The notes: generated from the sequence alone by a model not told the origin. 64,000 bases of DNA from Candidatus Metalachnospira gallinarum (GCA_904378045.1 CAJFHC010000001.1:105906-169905); one strand, 5' to 3'. Positions 1-8,420 are shown, numbered from the stretch's first letter. Numbers and translations are program-made.

Positions 1-522
1 GCAAAGTTTTTCAATGGTGCCGTTGGACAGACATTTTTCCCAGAAAAGCGGTATAACGGAAAAATTCTTTTCCATATCAGTCTCCATAGGCGATGATACG
101 CCGACAACACGAAAAGCGTCTTTTTTCTCGATTCTGTAATTCATCTCATACACTCCTTTGACCGTTATTTTAAATACGAGCGGAGGATAGGACTTCAGGA
201 CAGTGCCGCACGATCTGGCGTCAGACGGAGCCACGCCGTGAACGCTTTTAAAGGCGCGGTTGAAAGCCGTAGGCGATGAATAGCCATATTTAACGGCCAC
301 ATCTATTATTTTTTCACCGCCTATAATGTCCGCGGCCGCCAGGGACATTTTTCTTCTGCGCACATATTCAGAAAGCGGTATTCCCGAGATATACGAAAAC
401 ATTCTTTGAAAATGATATAGGGAACAGCAGGCTCTTTGAGCCGCCAGAGAATAATCAATATCGCTGGAAAGGTTTTCCTCTATATATTTTACGGCGTCGT
501 TAAGTCTTTCTATCCAATCCAT
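1..522 (-). CDS. AraC-family transcriptional regulator, C-terminus cut by window edge
   Basis: I translated this gene from the reverse strand; 174 codons are visible and the reading frame is still open at base 1. The first ~110 residues form an AraC/XylS-type double helix-turn-helix: an early YHFQRMF motif after the first helix-turn-helix, then a SSPTAFNRAFK motif in the second, both hallmarks of the family. A short linker then enters what looks like a GyrI-like effector-binding domain (MNYRIEKK, then VVGVSSP), as in MarA/Rob-type regulators with a C-terminal ligand domain. The ATG is preceded by GTGGAG. It is divergent from the spoVA operon, and nothing suggests that it controls it. Confidence 0.85.
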   Translation of the reverse strand, partial: MDWIERLNDAVKYIEENLSSDIDYSLAAQRACCSLYHFQRMFSYISGIPLSEYVRRRKMSLAAADIIGGEKIIDVAVKYGYSSPTAFNRAFKSVHGVAPSDARSCGTVLKSYPPLVFKITVKGVYEMNYRIEKKDAFRVVGVSSPMETDMEKNFSVIPLFWEKCLSNGTIEKLC

Positions 523-633
523 ACTATCAGCTCCACGATCAAAGTATAAACTGCGGAATTTTATTTTTCCTCTCTTTTGATGCCCTAAAAAGAGCGGATA
601 AATCAAATATTATTATACCATGGTAAACAGTCC

Positions 634-663
634 GTATAATACTTTTTTTATCTGCGCATACTT
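634..663 (+). promoter_or_regulatory. Candidate sigma-G/sigma-F promoter of the spoVA operon
   Basis: A GTATA box (634-638) and a CATACTT box (657-663) are separated by exactly 18 bases. This matches the forespore sigma-G pattern (GMATR, 18 bases, CATNMTA) with small deviations. spoVA is transcribed by sigma-G in Bacillus. Transcription would start only just upstream of the ribosome site at 671-679, giving a very short leader. Confidence 0.45.
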
Positions 664-683
664 TTTGTGCGGGAGGTGGCGAA

Positions 684-1304
684 GTGGAAATATTTATTAA
701 GCCGCTGAAAAAGGCGTCCCTGACTCATAAAAGCTGCGTCCGTCTAAAAGACGCCGCGGAAGTATACGTTGCCGGCGGAGATCAGGCCAAGGTCGAAAAT
801 ATAACAATGCTCAATATTGACGCCGACAGAAACGGCAGATATATTATTTCGGCTCTGGATATGGTAAAAAAGACGGCAAAATTATGCCCGGAAGCAGGCA
901 TACAATGCATGGGAGAAACGGAGACGCTGATAGTCCACAAGGCGAAGAAAGAAAAATACAACAGGATTTTGGACATTATCAAGACGGGCTTTGTATGCGT
1001 CGTTCTTTTCGGCGGAGCCATGACAGCCATAATGAGTTTCCACTCCGACGCCCAGATGCCGGCCGTTTTCCAGAATATGTACCGTATTTTTTTCGGCATC
1101 GAGGCGACAAAGCCATATATAATTTATATTCCCTACAGCATTGGACTGGCTGTCGGAATAATAGTTTTCTTCAACCATTTTGGCTTGAAAAAGATAACCG
1201 AGGATCCCACGCCCATAGAAGTTGAAATGACGACATACGAAAAGGAGTCCGACGAAAGCGTGATAGACCGTCTTGAAAAGGAGAAAAACAATGGAAGCAG
1301 TTAA
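684..1304 (+). CDS. spoVAA: Stage V sporulation protein AA
   Basis: This 206-residue protein has the SpoVAA layout: a soluble N-terminal domain of ~95 residues followed by two membrane segments (roughly 97-117 and 144-163) and a charged tail. SpoVAA belongs to the SpoVA complex in the inner membrane of the forespore, which moves dipicolinic acid into the developing spore and out at germination. The start is a GTG with GGGAGGTGG just upstream. It is the first gene of spoVAA-AB-AC-AD-AE, and its 3' end overlaps spoVAB by 14 bases. The assignment rests on the N-terminal domain, topology and the unmistakable downstream partners. Confidence 0.88.
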   Translation: MEIFIKPLKKASLTHKSCVRLKDAAEVYVAGGDQAKVENITMLNIDADRNGRYIISALDMVKKTAKLCPEAGIQCMGETETLIVHKAKKEKYNRILDIIKTGFVCVVLFGGAMTAIMSFHSDAQMPAVFQNMYRIFFGIEATKPYIIYIPYSIGLAVGIIVFFNHFGLKKITEDPTPIEVEMTTYEKESDESVIDRLEKEKNNGSS

Positions 1305-1725
1305 GTACGCCGCGCTTATAATTTTCGGGCTTGGTTCAGGGGTAGTCGTTTCGGCCGGAGTATTCTCGCTTATAGCAACGGTGGCTCTCATACCGAGAAT
1401 GGCGGAGAAAACAAATACAGAAAACCGTATAATGCTTTACGAGGAAGCAATAACCCTCGGGGGAATAGCCGGAACGCTGGCCATGTATGTCAATTTTCAA
1501 ATTCCTGTCGGGCACATTATAGCCGCCTTGTTCAGCCTGTGTATCGGCATTTTTTTCGGCGAGCTGGCGGTGTCCATCGCCGAGGTGCTGAATGTATTTC
1601 CGATATTCGTAAAACGGCTTAAGCTAAGACGATGCGTAAGCGCCATTGTCGTTGCGTTCGCCCTTGGAAAAGCGGCCGGATCGCTTATGTATTTCCTTAT
1701 AAAGGGATTTTATTCAATGATATAG
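1291..1725 (+). CDS. spoVAB: Stage V sporulation protein AB
   Basis: A 144-residue, almost wholly hydrophobic protein with about four membrane segments, of the size of Bacillus SpoVAB (about 140 residues). It is an integral part of the SpoVA dipicolinate-uptake complex; its separate biochemical role is not defined. I start it at the ATG at 1291, which has AAAAGGAG at the correct spacing, rather than at an in-frame ATG 18 bases upstream. The gene overlaps the end of spoVAA, suggesting translational coupling. spoVAC follows after 10 bases, with an AGGAGG-type ribosome site in between. Confidence 0.88.
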   Translation: MEAVKYAALIIFGLGSGVVVSAGVFSLIATVALIPRMAEKTNTENRIMLYEEAITLGGIAGTLAMYVNFQIPVGHIIAALFSLCIGIFFGELAVSIAEVLNVFPIFVKRLKLRRCVSAIVVAFALGKAAGSLMYFLIKGFYSMI

Positions 1726-1735
1726 GAGGAATGAC

Positions 1736-2200
1736 ATGGATTCTTCAAAAGAATTTGAACGCCGCAGAGAATACAGCGAAATGGTGAAAAAAGCCTCGCC
1801 GCCCAGCGCGCTTCTTTCCGACTGTGTGAGAGCGTTTGTCTCGGGAGGTTTTATATGCTCCATCGGGCAGATCCTAAGAAATTTTTTCCTGTCGAAGGGT
1901 TTTTCAGCGGACGAGGCGGGACTTTGCGTGTCTCTAATACTTATTGCCGCCGCCGTGCTTTTGACTGGATTCGGCCTTTTCGGAAAAATAGGAAAATTCT
2001 GCGGGGCGGGAACGGTAGTGCCGATAACGGGATTCGCTAATTCCGTGGCGTCTCCGGCGATAGAGTTCAAAAAAGAGGGATGGGTGTTCGGCCTTGGTGC
2101 AAAAATGTTCCAGGTTGCCGGCCCTGTCATAGTTTACGGAACCATAACATCAGTCGCGGTTGGAATAGTATATTATATAATCGGGTCAATAGTTGGGTAA
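1736..2200 (+). CDS. spoVAC: Stage V sporulation protein AC
   Basis: This 154-residue protein has a charged N-terminus (about 30 residues) and then SpoVAC-type membrane segments. The signature GGFICSIGQ lies in the first segment, and GAGTVVPITGF lies between later segments. SpoVAC forms a membrane pore, shown in Bacillus to behave as a mechanosensitive channel, that passes Ca-dipicolinate. It shares clear internal similarity with SpoVAE downstream (GGLICVLGQ and GATVPLTGF there), reflecting ancient duplication. It follows spoVAB by 10 bases with AGGAGGAATGAC upstream of the ATG. Confidence 0.95.
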   Translation: MDSSKEFERRREYSEMVKKASPPSALLSDCVRAFVSGGFICSIGQILRNFFLSKGFSADEAGLCVSLILIAAAVLLTGFGLFGKIGKFCGAGTVVPITGFANSVASPAIEFKKEGWVFGLGAKMFQVAGPVIVYGTITSVAVGIVYYIIGSIVG

Positions 2201-2254
2201 AATGGTCAAAAGCCGTCTAAATAATGAAGATTAAACATAAAAGGATGAATGTAT

Positions 2255-3283
2255 ATGTGTAAAAGACTGGGAAGGCACACGGTAAAGCTGGAAAAGCCGG
2301 TATATATAACGGCTGCGGCTTCCACCGCGGGAAAGAAGGAGGGGGAAGGCCCCCTTGCGGGAATGTTTGATATTGTTCTCGACGATGATCTCTGGGGAGA
2401 ACAATCTTGGGAAAAGGCTGAAAGCAAACTTGTAAGGGAAACATTCTCTCTGGTCATAAAAAAGGCGGGAAAAGAGCCGCGGGATATAGATCTATGCGTT
2501 TCCGGAGATCTTCTTGACCAGGTCAGCGCTTCCACATTCGGTCTTCGGGACATCGGGGTGCCGTATCTCGGTATATACGGGGCATGCTCGACCATGGGCG
2601 AGGCAATGGGACTTGCGTCAATGCTCATTGACGGAGGATTCGCGGAAAATATAGCCGCCGGAGCGTCCAGCCATTTCTGCGCGGCTGAAAAGCAGTATCG
2701 GGCGCCGCTGGGAATGGGAAACCAGAGACCTCCGACGACAACTTGGACGGTGACCGGAGACGGAGCCGTAATGCTCAGCAAAAACGGCAAAAAGGACGAT
2801 CCAGTAATAACGGAGGTGCTTACCGGCGAAATAACAGACCTTGGAGTAAAGGACACGAATAATATGGGGGCGGCGATGGCTCCGGCTGCGGCGGAGCTTA
2901 TGAAAGCCTATTTTGATGAAACCGGAAGAGACCCGGATTATTTTGACCTTATAGCAACGGGAGACCTTGGATATGTGGGACGCAGGCTCGCTGCTGAGCT
3001 TTTAGAAAAAGGAGGCTGTAAGATAGGCGAAAACTATACTGACTGCGGGATAGAAATATTTGACAGAGACAGCCAGGACACCCATTGCGGCGGAAGCGGA
3101 TGCGCCTGCTCGGCACTGGTTTTTACGGCTAAATTCTACAGAATGCTTAAAAGAGGGGAGATAAAAAGGATGCTTTTTATGCCTACTGGGGCTTTGCTCA
3201 GTACAACGACAAGCCAGCAGGGAGAGAGCATACCGTCCATCGCCCATGGGATAGTCATAGAAAGCGGGTGCGGAAAGAGATGA
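2255..3283 (+). CDS. spoVAD: Stage V sporulation protein AD
   Basis: SpoVAD, 342 residues against 338 in Bacillus, is a thiolase-fold protein that binds dipicolinic acid on the membrane surface and delivers it to the SpoVAC/SpoVAE channel. Recognisable segments are the N-terminal VYITAAAS, the GIYGACSTMGEAM loop (residues ~110-122), the TTTWTVTGDGAV region and the C-terminal GALLSTTTSQQGESIPSIAH. The ATG at 2255 lies nine bases after AAGGA; an in-frame ATG at 2249 is too close to that site. The stop codon overlaps the ATG of spoVAE (ATGA). Confidence 0.95.
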   Translation: MCKRLGRHTVKLEKPVYITAAASTAGKKEGEGPLAGMFDIVLDDDLWGEQSWEKAESKLVRETFSLVIKKAGKEPRDIDLCVSGDLLDQVSASTFGLRDIGVPYLGIYGACSTMGEAMGLASMLIDGGFAENIAAGASSHFCAAEKQYRAPLGMGNQRPPTTTWTVTGDGAVMLSKNGKKDDPVITEVLTGEITDLGVKDTNNMGAAMAPAAAELMKAYFDETGRDPDYFDLIATGDLGYVGRRLAAELLEKGGCKIGENYTDCGIEIFDRDSQDTHCGGSGCACSALVFTAKFYRMLKRGEIKRMLFMPTGALLSTTTSQQGESIPSIAHGIVIESGCGKR

Positions 3284-3645
3284 GTTTGTTTGACAATATT
3301 TTAAACGCCTTTTGGGTCGGCGGGCTTATATGCGTGCTCGGACAGATACTTATAGACAAAACAAAGCTGATGCCCGGAAGGATACTTGTTATATATGTAT
3401 GCGCCGGATGTATTCTCGGAGCGGTTGGTATTTATGGGATTTTGGTTGACTTCGCCGGAGCAGGGGCTACGGTGCCGCTGACCGGTTTCGGATATAATCT
3501 CGCGAAGGGAGTAATGGAGGAAATAGACAGCACGGGATTCCTCGGCATATTCACCGGAGGATTGAAATCGGCCGCCGGAGGAATAGCCGGAGCGGTGCTT
3601 TTTTCATGGCTTGCGGCCTGTGTATTTGAGCCTAAGGGAAAATAA
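3280..3645 (+). CDS. spoVAE: Stage V sporulation protein AE (SpoVAEB type)
   Basis: A 121-residue membrane protein with three or four hydrophobic segments, carrying GGLICVLGQ and GATVPLTGFGYNLAKGV, the SpoVAEB signature. It is the second membrane channel component of the dipicolinate transporter and is related to SpoVAC. The ATG at 3280 overlaps the spoVAD stop as ATGA; a GTG at 3268 would add four residues and cannot be excluded. No spoVAEA or spoVAF follows; the operon ends at a hairpin at 3665-3697. Confidence 0.92.
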   Translation: MSLFDNILNAFWVGGLICVLGQILIDKTKLMPGRILVIYVCAGCILGAVGIYGILVDFAGAGATVPLTGFGYNLAKGVMEEIDSTGFLGIFTGGLKSAAGGIAGAVLFSWLAACVFEPKGK

Positions 3646-3664
3646 AAAACTGTGATTTCAGCGA

Positions 3665-3697
3665 AAAAAGTCTGAACCATTGGGATTCAGACTTTTT
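3665..3697. terminator. Bidirectional Rho-independent terminator between spoVAE and yajC
   Basis: A 12-bp perfect stem (AAAAAGTCTGAA pairing with TTCAGACTTTTT) with a 9-base loop. It has an A-run on its left and a T-run on its right, so it can stop transcripts from both converging operons. Confidence 0.85.
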
Positions 3698-3717
3698 ATA
3701 TACAAAATTATTTGCTA

Positions 3718-4230
3718 TTATTTTGCTTCTTCAGCCTTTTTTTCTTCAGCCTTAGCTTCCTCAGCCTTGGGAGCGGGCTCGGCAGCTTTCTTTTTGCGTC
3801 CGAAAAGGCCTTTCTTTTCTTCTTCGGGTTCGGGCTCTTCCTTGTTTGAAAGGTTGGGCTCTTTCACCATCGCGATTTCGCTTTTGATAACGGGAACTCT
3901 TACGCCTTTATTCATACCGAACTCAACGATGAAACACTCAGCCGTAACGTCTACGACTCTGCCATACATACCGGTGTTGCAGAGAACAGAATCTCCGGGT
4001 TTGATTTTTGTTCTCATCTCTTCCATCTGTCTCTGTCTTTTTTTCTGAGGCCTGATGGACATAAAGTACATTGCCGCAAAGATAACGATGATATAAATAA
4101 ATATCCATGACATGGAAAGTCCGCCGCCTGCCGCCGCCTGTGTCGTCGTTTCAGCCGCAGCTCCTGCAGAGGCTGCCGCTTCGCCTGAGCCGATAACGGT
4201 GTTTACGCTGTTAAGAAAAGTTTCAAACAT
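3718..4230 (-). CDS. yajC: Preprotein translocase auxiliary subunit YajC, with long charged tail
   Basis: YajC associates with SecDF at the Sec translocon. The 170-residue product has a Ser/Ala/Gly/Thr-rich N-terminus, one membrane segment at about residues 40-60 (ending in FMSIRPQKKRQ, the family hallmark), and the soluble domain with KPGDSVLCNTGMYGRV. The last ~45 residues are a low-complexity Glu/Lys/Ala tail that is longer than in typical YajC (about 90-110 residues in all). It lies 116 bases downstream of tgt on the same strand, the usual tgt-yajC order; secD and secF are not in the window. Confidence 0.93.
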   Translation of the reverse strand: MFETFLNSVNTVIGSGEAAASAGAAAETTTQAAAGGGLSMSWIFIYIIVIFAAMYFMSIRPQKKRQRQMEEMRTKIKPGDSVLCNTGMYGRVVDVTAECFIVEFGMNKGVRVPVIKSEIAMVKEPNLSNKEEPEPEEEKKGLFGRKKKAAEPAPKAEEAKAEEKKAEEAK

Positions 4231-4346
4231 TTTTTTCGCTCCTTTAAAAATTAAACTGATTTCGGATGTTCGCCGAAAAACCTAGGTACAATTATATTAG
4301 AATTGCCCTGCTTAGTCAAGTTAATAGCCGTTTTCTAATGACAAAT

Positions 4347-5483
4347 TTATTTGCCGCCGTTTTGTTTAAATCCTTCGAGCTTGGCTTTTTTGTAACTTTC
4401 AAACCTGTCCTCGTCAAGGGCGAGCCTTATTTCCTCCATCATTGTGTTGAAGAAATAAAGGTTATGCATTACGCAAAGCCTCATGGCGAGCATCTCTTTG
4501 GCTTTAAAAAGATGCCGGATATATGCCTTGGAGTACCTTCTGCATACAGGACAGTCGCACGTTTCGTCGATGGGCGTATCGTCCAGCTCATATTTGGCGT
4601 TAAGAAGATTCAGCTTGCCCGAATTGGTATATACATGGGCATGGCGGCCGTTTCTTGCCGGAAGCACGCAGTCAAAGAAATCAACGCCTCTTTCCACGGC
4701 CTCAAGAATATTTTCCGGCGTGCCGACTCCCATAAGATAGGTTGGCTTATTCTGCGGAAGATAGGGCACAACCTCGTCAAGTATGTGATACATTTCCTCA
4801 TGGGTCTCTCCGACGGCAAGACCGCCGATGGCGTAGCCGTCCAGATCAAGCTCGGAAATGCGCTTTGCGTGCTCTATCCTTATATCGTCATAGACAGCGC
4901 CCTGATTAATTCCAAAGAGCATCTGTTTTTTATTTATCGTATCGTCAAGGGAATTGAGCCTGTCAAGCTCAGCCTTGCATCTGTAGAGCCATCTCGTAGT
5001 CCTTTCCACGGAATTTTGAACGTAGCTCCTGTCTGCAAGAGCCGGGGAACATTCGTCAAAGGCCATGGCTATGGTTGAAGCGAGGTTCGACTGTATGCGC
5101 ATACTCTCCTCCGGGCCGATGAACAGCTTTCTTCCGTCTATATGGGAATTGAAGTAAACGCCTTCCTCCTTTATTTTTCTGAGAGAAGCAAGGGAAAAGA
5201 CCTGAAATCCGCCGCTGTCGGTAAGTATGGGCTTGTCCCATACCATAAACTTGTGCAGTCCTCCGAGTTTTTTAACTACCTCGTCGCCGGGGCGAAGATG
5301 AAGATGATAGGTGTTGGAAAGCTCGACCTGGCATTTCAGCCTTTCAAGATCCTCCGTGGAAACGGCTCCCTTTATGGCCGCCAAAGTGCCGACATTCATA
5401 AATACCGGCGTCTGTATGATTCCATGGGGCGTATGGAACTCTCCGCGCTTGGCGCATCCGCTTGTTTTAAGTAATTTATACAT
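4347..5483 (-). CDS. tgt: tRNA-guanine transglycosylase
   Basis: This enzyme swaps guanine-34 for a queuosine precursor in GUN-anticodon tRNAs. The 378-residue length is typical. The general acid/base aspartate is D89 in TDSGGFQVFS, and the nucleophile is D271 in FFDCVLPARNGRH. The zinc site is C309, C311, C314 and H340. The substrate loop reads GGLAVGE (residues ~220-226). It is first in a reverse-strand tgt-yajC operon, with a short divergent spacer from the THUMP methyltransferase gene. Confidence 0.96.
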   Translation of the reverse strand: MYKLLKTSGCAKRGEFHTPHGIIQTPVFMNVGTLAAIKGAVSTEDLERLKCQVELSNTYHLHLRPGDEVVKKLGGLHKFMVWDKPILTDSGGFQVFSLASLRKIKEEGVYFNSHIDGRKLFIGPEESMRIQSNLASTIAMAFDECSPALADRSYVQNSVERTTRWLYRCKAELDRLNSLDDTINKKQMLFGINQGAVYDDIRIEHAKRISELDLDGYAIGGLAVGETHEEMYHILDEVVPYLPQNKPTYLMGVGTPENILEAVERGVDFFDCVLPARNGRHAHVYTNSGKLNLLNAKYELDDTPIDETCDCPVCRRYSKAYIRHLFKAKEMLAMRLCVMHNLYFFNTMMEEIRLALDEDRFESYKKAKLEGFKQNGGK

Positions 5484-5650
5484 ATATTCGTCTCCGTCTT
5501 TGATTTTTCTGATTTTTTCACATTTTTATATTTTACATTCAAAATATTATATTTTCAAGGCACGAAAGAGATTTTTGTGGTATACTTAACATCAGGTAAG
5601 TTTTAAATAGAATTTTGAGTTCCGAACAGTATGATTTTAAGGAGAAAAAT

Positions 5651-6787
5651 ATGATCGATTTTATCGCTACTTCGACCTTCGGCCTTGAGGCCTGTGTTAA
5701 AAGAGAGATAACAAAACTTGGATTTGAGAACATAAAAACATTTGACGGGCGAGTGGAGTTTACCGGTGACGAAAGCGCCATACCCAAAGCGAATCTGTGG
5801 CTCAGATGCGCCGGAAGAGTCTATATAAAAATGGGAGAATTCAAAGCCCTTTCGTTTGAGGATCTTTTTCAGGGGACAAGGGCGCTTCCATGGGGAGACT
5901 GGATACCCGTTGACGGAAAATTCACGGTAGTCGGAAAGAGCGTAAAAAGCACTCTTCATTCCGTGCCCGACTGCCAGGCCATAGTAAAGAAGGCTATTGT
6001 TGAGAAACTGAAAGAAAAATATGACGTGGACTGGTTTGACGAGACCGGGGCGGAATATACGGTTCAGGTCGCGCTGCTCAAGGATATGGCGACGCTTACC
6101 ATTGACACCAGCGGATCGGGACTGCACAAAAGGGGCTACAGAGCCAACGCGCTTGACGCTCCGCTCAAGGAAACGCTTGCGGCGGCCATGGTGGAGCTGA
6201 GTTATTGGAACAGGGACAGGGTGCTTTTGGATCCGTTCTGCGGCTCGGGAACAATACCTATAGAAGCGGCGCTTATGGCCAGAAATATAGCTCCCGGACT
6301 CAACAGGCATTTTGCCTCCGAAAAATGGGAAAGAGTGCCGGAAAAACTGTGGAAAGAGGAAAGGCGCAGATGCTACGAGGCCATAGACTATGACTGTATG
6401 CCCAAAATTTACGGAAGTGACGTTGACCCGGCGGCCATTGAGCTGGCAAAGGCAAATGCCGAGCTGGCAGGTGTTGACGACTGCATAACATTTGAGGTCA
6501 AGCCCGTGAAAGAGCTTGAGCTTTACGGCGATTACGGATGTCTTATAACGAATCCGCCCTACGGAGAGCGTTTGGGAGAGGTCAAGGAAGTTGAGAATAT
6601 GTACCGTTCCCTCGGAGGAACTATGAATACGAACAAAACGTGGTCGACATACGTTATAACGTCCATGGAATATTTTGAAAAGCTGTTCGGAAGAAAGGCC
6701 GACGCAAAGAGAAAGCTGTTCAATGGAAGGATCAAAATAGACTACTATCAGTTTTACGGACCGAGACCGCCCAAAATATCCGAATAA
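5651..6787 (+). CDS. THUMP-domain SAM-dependent RNA (guanine-N2) methyltransferase, RlmL/YpsC type
   Basis: A 378-residue protein with an N-terminal THUMP RNA-binding region (about residues 45-155) and a Rossmann methyltransferase domain. The SAM-binding motif is DPFCGSGT (194-201) and the catalytic loop is NPPYGERL (301-308), which defines N2-guanine and N6-adenine RNA methyltransferases. By analogy with YpsC and the N-terminal half of RlmL it probably modifies 23S rRNA; the exact base is not known. The ATG at 5651 follows AAGGAG with ideal spacing. An extended -10 promoter (TGGTATACT, 5578-5586) lies upstream. Confidence 0.9.
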   Translation: MIDFIATSTFGLEACVKREITKLGFENIKTFDGRVEFTGDESAIPKANLWLRCAGRVYIKMGEFKALSFEDLFQGTRALPWGDWIPVDGKFTVVGKSVKSTLHSVPDCQAIVKKAIVEKLKEKYDVDWFDETGAEYTVQVALLKDMATLTIDTSGSGLHKRGYRANALDAPLKETLAAAMVELSYWNRDRVLLDPFCGSGTIPIEAALMARNIAPGLNRHFASEKWERVPEKLWKEERRRCYEAIDYDCMPKIYGSDVDPAAIELAKANAELAGVDDCITFEVKPVKELELYGDYGCLITNPPYGERLGEVKEVENMYRSLGGTMNTNKTWSTYVITSMEYFEKLFGRKADAKRKLFNGRIKIDYYQFYGPRPPKISE

Positions 6788-6798
6788 TTATCAAAAAC

Positions 6799-6840
6799 GC
6801 CCGGAAGAAGGCATATAAGCCTGAATACCGGGCATTGATT
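6799..6840 (+). terminator. Weak hairpin after the THUMP methyltransferase gene
   Basis: GCCCGG (6799-6804) pairs with CCGGGC (6828-6833), with an inner AGGC/GCCT pairing, followed only by an interrupted T-rich stretch. It lies between two convergent genes. Confidence 0.45.
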
Positions 6841-7716
6841 TTATTTATATATGTTTTCAACGGTTTCTTTTGTATACTCGATGAATTTTTTGACCGTATC
6901 CGTGGCGTATTTATGCGACTGTATCGCTATGCCAAGCTCACGGTAGATTTTCGGCCTTGTCTCCATTATTTTTATATTGTCGTCCCTGTCCTTGAGAAGA
7001 AGCTCGGAAAGTATGCTCATGCCAAGTCCGCGCTCGACCATGGAAAGTATTACGACGTAATTCATATGAGAATTGCTTATGTCTGGGGAAATTTCATATT
7101 TTTTGAATACCCTGAGTATGTCCTTATTAAGTCCATAGGATGGCATAAGGAATTTTTTGCCGTTGAAGTCCGTCAGAGGAAATGATTTATTAGTGTGTCT
7201 GTCATCCGGAGGCATGATGGCAAGAAGAGGATCTTTTCTTAAAGGTATCCACTCGGTGCGGTACTCGTCCTGCCTGCTTAAAAAACCGATGTCAACGGTT
7301 CCGTCCATTACCCAGCCGTATATTTCGTCGGCCCCTCCGTCCTTTATCTCAAAGGTAACGTCCGGATAATCGGTGTTGAACTTTTTTACGGCGTCGCTGA
7401 GCCAGTGCATTATGATACTTGTGTATGAGCCTATCCTTATGACGGAATCCTTCATGGTGTTAACTCGTTTTATCTCAACGTCAAGGGCCGTATTGGCCTC
7501 GACGAGTTTTTGTATGTAAGGCAGTATCCTGCTGCAATTAGGAGTTGGCTTTACGCCGTGATGACCTCTGATAAGAAGCTGGAAGCCGAATTCCTGCTCA
7601 AGGCTGTTCATCATATGAGTAAGACCGGACTGCGTGCAGCCAAGAACGTCTGCCGCCTTTGTGAAGCTCCCGAGATTAATAGAGGCAAGAAGCGCTTCGT
7701 ATTTCTTTGTATCCAT
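6841..7716 (-). CDS. LysR-family transcriptional regulator
   Basis: A 291-residue LysR-type regulator: an N-terminal winged helix-turn-helix (residues ~14-60, GSFTKAADVLGCTQSGLT) and a two-lobed effector-binding domain from about residue 90 (VIRIGSYTS, then the FLMPSYGLNKD region). Members usually act as tetramers and respond to a small molecule; the ligand is not predictable here. I begin at the ATG at 7716, seven bases after GAAAGGA; another ATG at 7722 sits too close to that site. No neighbouring enzyme gene is divergent enough to name a target, but an inverted repeat lies 67 bases upstream. Confidence 0.9.
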   Translation of the reverse strand: MDTKKYEALLASINLGSFTKAADVLGCTQSGLTHMMNSLEQEFGFQLLIRGHHGVKPTPNCSRILPYIQKLVEANTALDVEIKRVNTMKDSVIRIGSYTSIIMHWLSDAVKKFNTDYPDVTFEIKDGGADEIYGWVMDGTVDIGFLSRQDEYRTEWIPLRKDPLLAIMPPDDRHTNKSFPLTDFNGKKFLMPSYGLNKDILRVFKKYEISPDISNSHMNYVVILSMVERGLGMSILSELLLKDRDDNIKIMETRPKIYRELGIAIQSHKYATDTVKKFIEYTKETVENIYK

Positions 7717-7782
7717 AGGCATTTCCTTTCAAATAAAATATGATGATCGTTCATATATGTATTAAATTATATAACATTTAAG

Positions 7783-7809
7783 CACTGAAATCAATGTTAA
7801 AGTTCAGTG
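7783..7809. promoter_or_regulatory. Inverted repeat upstream of the LysR gene, possible operator
   Basis: CACTGAA (7783-7789) and TTCAGTG (7803-7809) form a perfect 7-base dyad with a 13-base spacer, in the AT-rich region between two divergent genes. LysR-type proteins commonly autoregulate through such dyads. Confidence 0.4.
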
Positions 7810-7922
7810 TAAAATTTTAATGAGAGACAATGATTTTTATTATAAATACCCATACTATGGCTTATGGCACGTAGAAGAGTCGTTTATTTTTGGCAATAAT
7901 AAAGCGGGGAGCATTTTATAGA

Positions 7923-7951
7923 TTGAATTATTCTCCAAAAAGCGTTATCAT
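7923..7951 (+). promoter_or_regulatory. Candidate sigma-A promoter for the 123-residue hypothetical gene
   Basis: TTGAAT (7923-7928), a 17-base spacer and TATCAT (7946-7951), 40 bases before the GTG start of the next gene. Confidence 0.4.
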
Positions 7952-7991
7952 TTTTTATATAGAATAAAAAACGGCAAAGGAGGCGGAAGCC

Positions 7992-8363
7992 GTGTATAAA
8001 ACAACAGTTACAGAGGACAGACGGGAAATATTCACTGTCTTAAAGGCTTTCCTGGCCGGGCAGTACGACGCGAAAAGACTTTTGTATTCCCACGTTTCAT
8101 ATAAAAATATAGAGGGATCAAGATATAACGTCACCGATTATGAGGATGAGCTTTCATTTACACGCTCCGGAAGGATATGGCTTGTGAGAAGGACGGAAAA
8201 CTTTAACAGCGACTTTGAGAAGGAATCCATGGAAAACATAAAACGCAGAATATCCCAGGGCTGTATAAAGGCCGACGATTATATAAAGGAGCTCTGCGAG
8301 TTTCCTATCAACGGAGAACTTACAATAGTAAGAGAGATCGATCCAAACAGGCAGCAGAGGTGA
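7992..8363 (+). CDS. Hypothetical protein, 123 residues
   Basis: I do not recognise the family. The product is soluble and charged, with no signal peptide or membrane segment, and a mixed alpha/beta pattern. It starts at a GTG with a strong AAAGGAGG eight bases upstream and ends inside a Rho-independent terminator, so it appears to be a monocistronic gene with its own promoter. That context supports real expression. A possible role in binding nucleic acid is not supported by any motif I can see. Confidence 0.7.
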   Translation: MYKTTVTEDRREIFTVLKAFLAGQYDAKRLLYSHVSYKNIEGSRYNVTDYEDELSFTRSGRIWLVRRTENFNSDFEKESMENIKRRISQGCIKADDYIKELCEFPINGELTIVREIDPNRQQR

Positions 8364-8380
8364 TTGGCCGCCTGTTTTTC
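8345..8380 (+). terminator. Rho-independent terminator overlapping the stop codon of the hypothetical gene
   Basis: AAACAGGC (8345-8352) pairs with GCCTGTTT (8370-8377), followed by further T residues. The TGA stop (8361-8363) lies in the loop. Confidence 0.75.
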
Positions 8381-8420
8381 TTTTTATGCAGGATGCCTGC
8401 ATAAATTTTGCATAATCTCA

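Noticed and set aside
4266-5078. A 270-codon + strand open frame opposite tgt
   Set aside because: Shadow of the tgt gene, whose catalytic and zinc residues are all present on the other strand.
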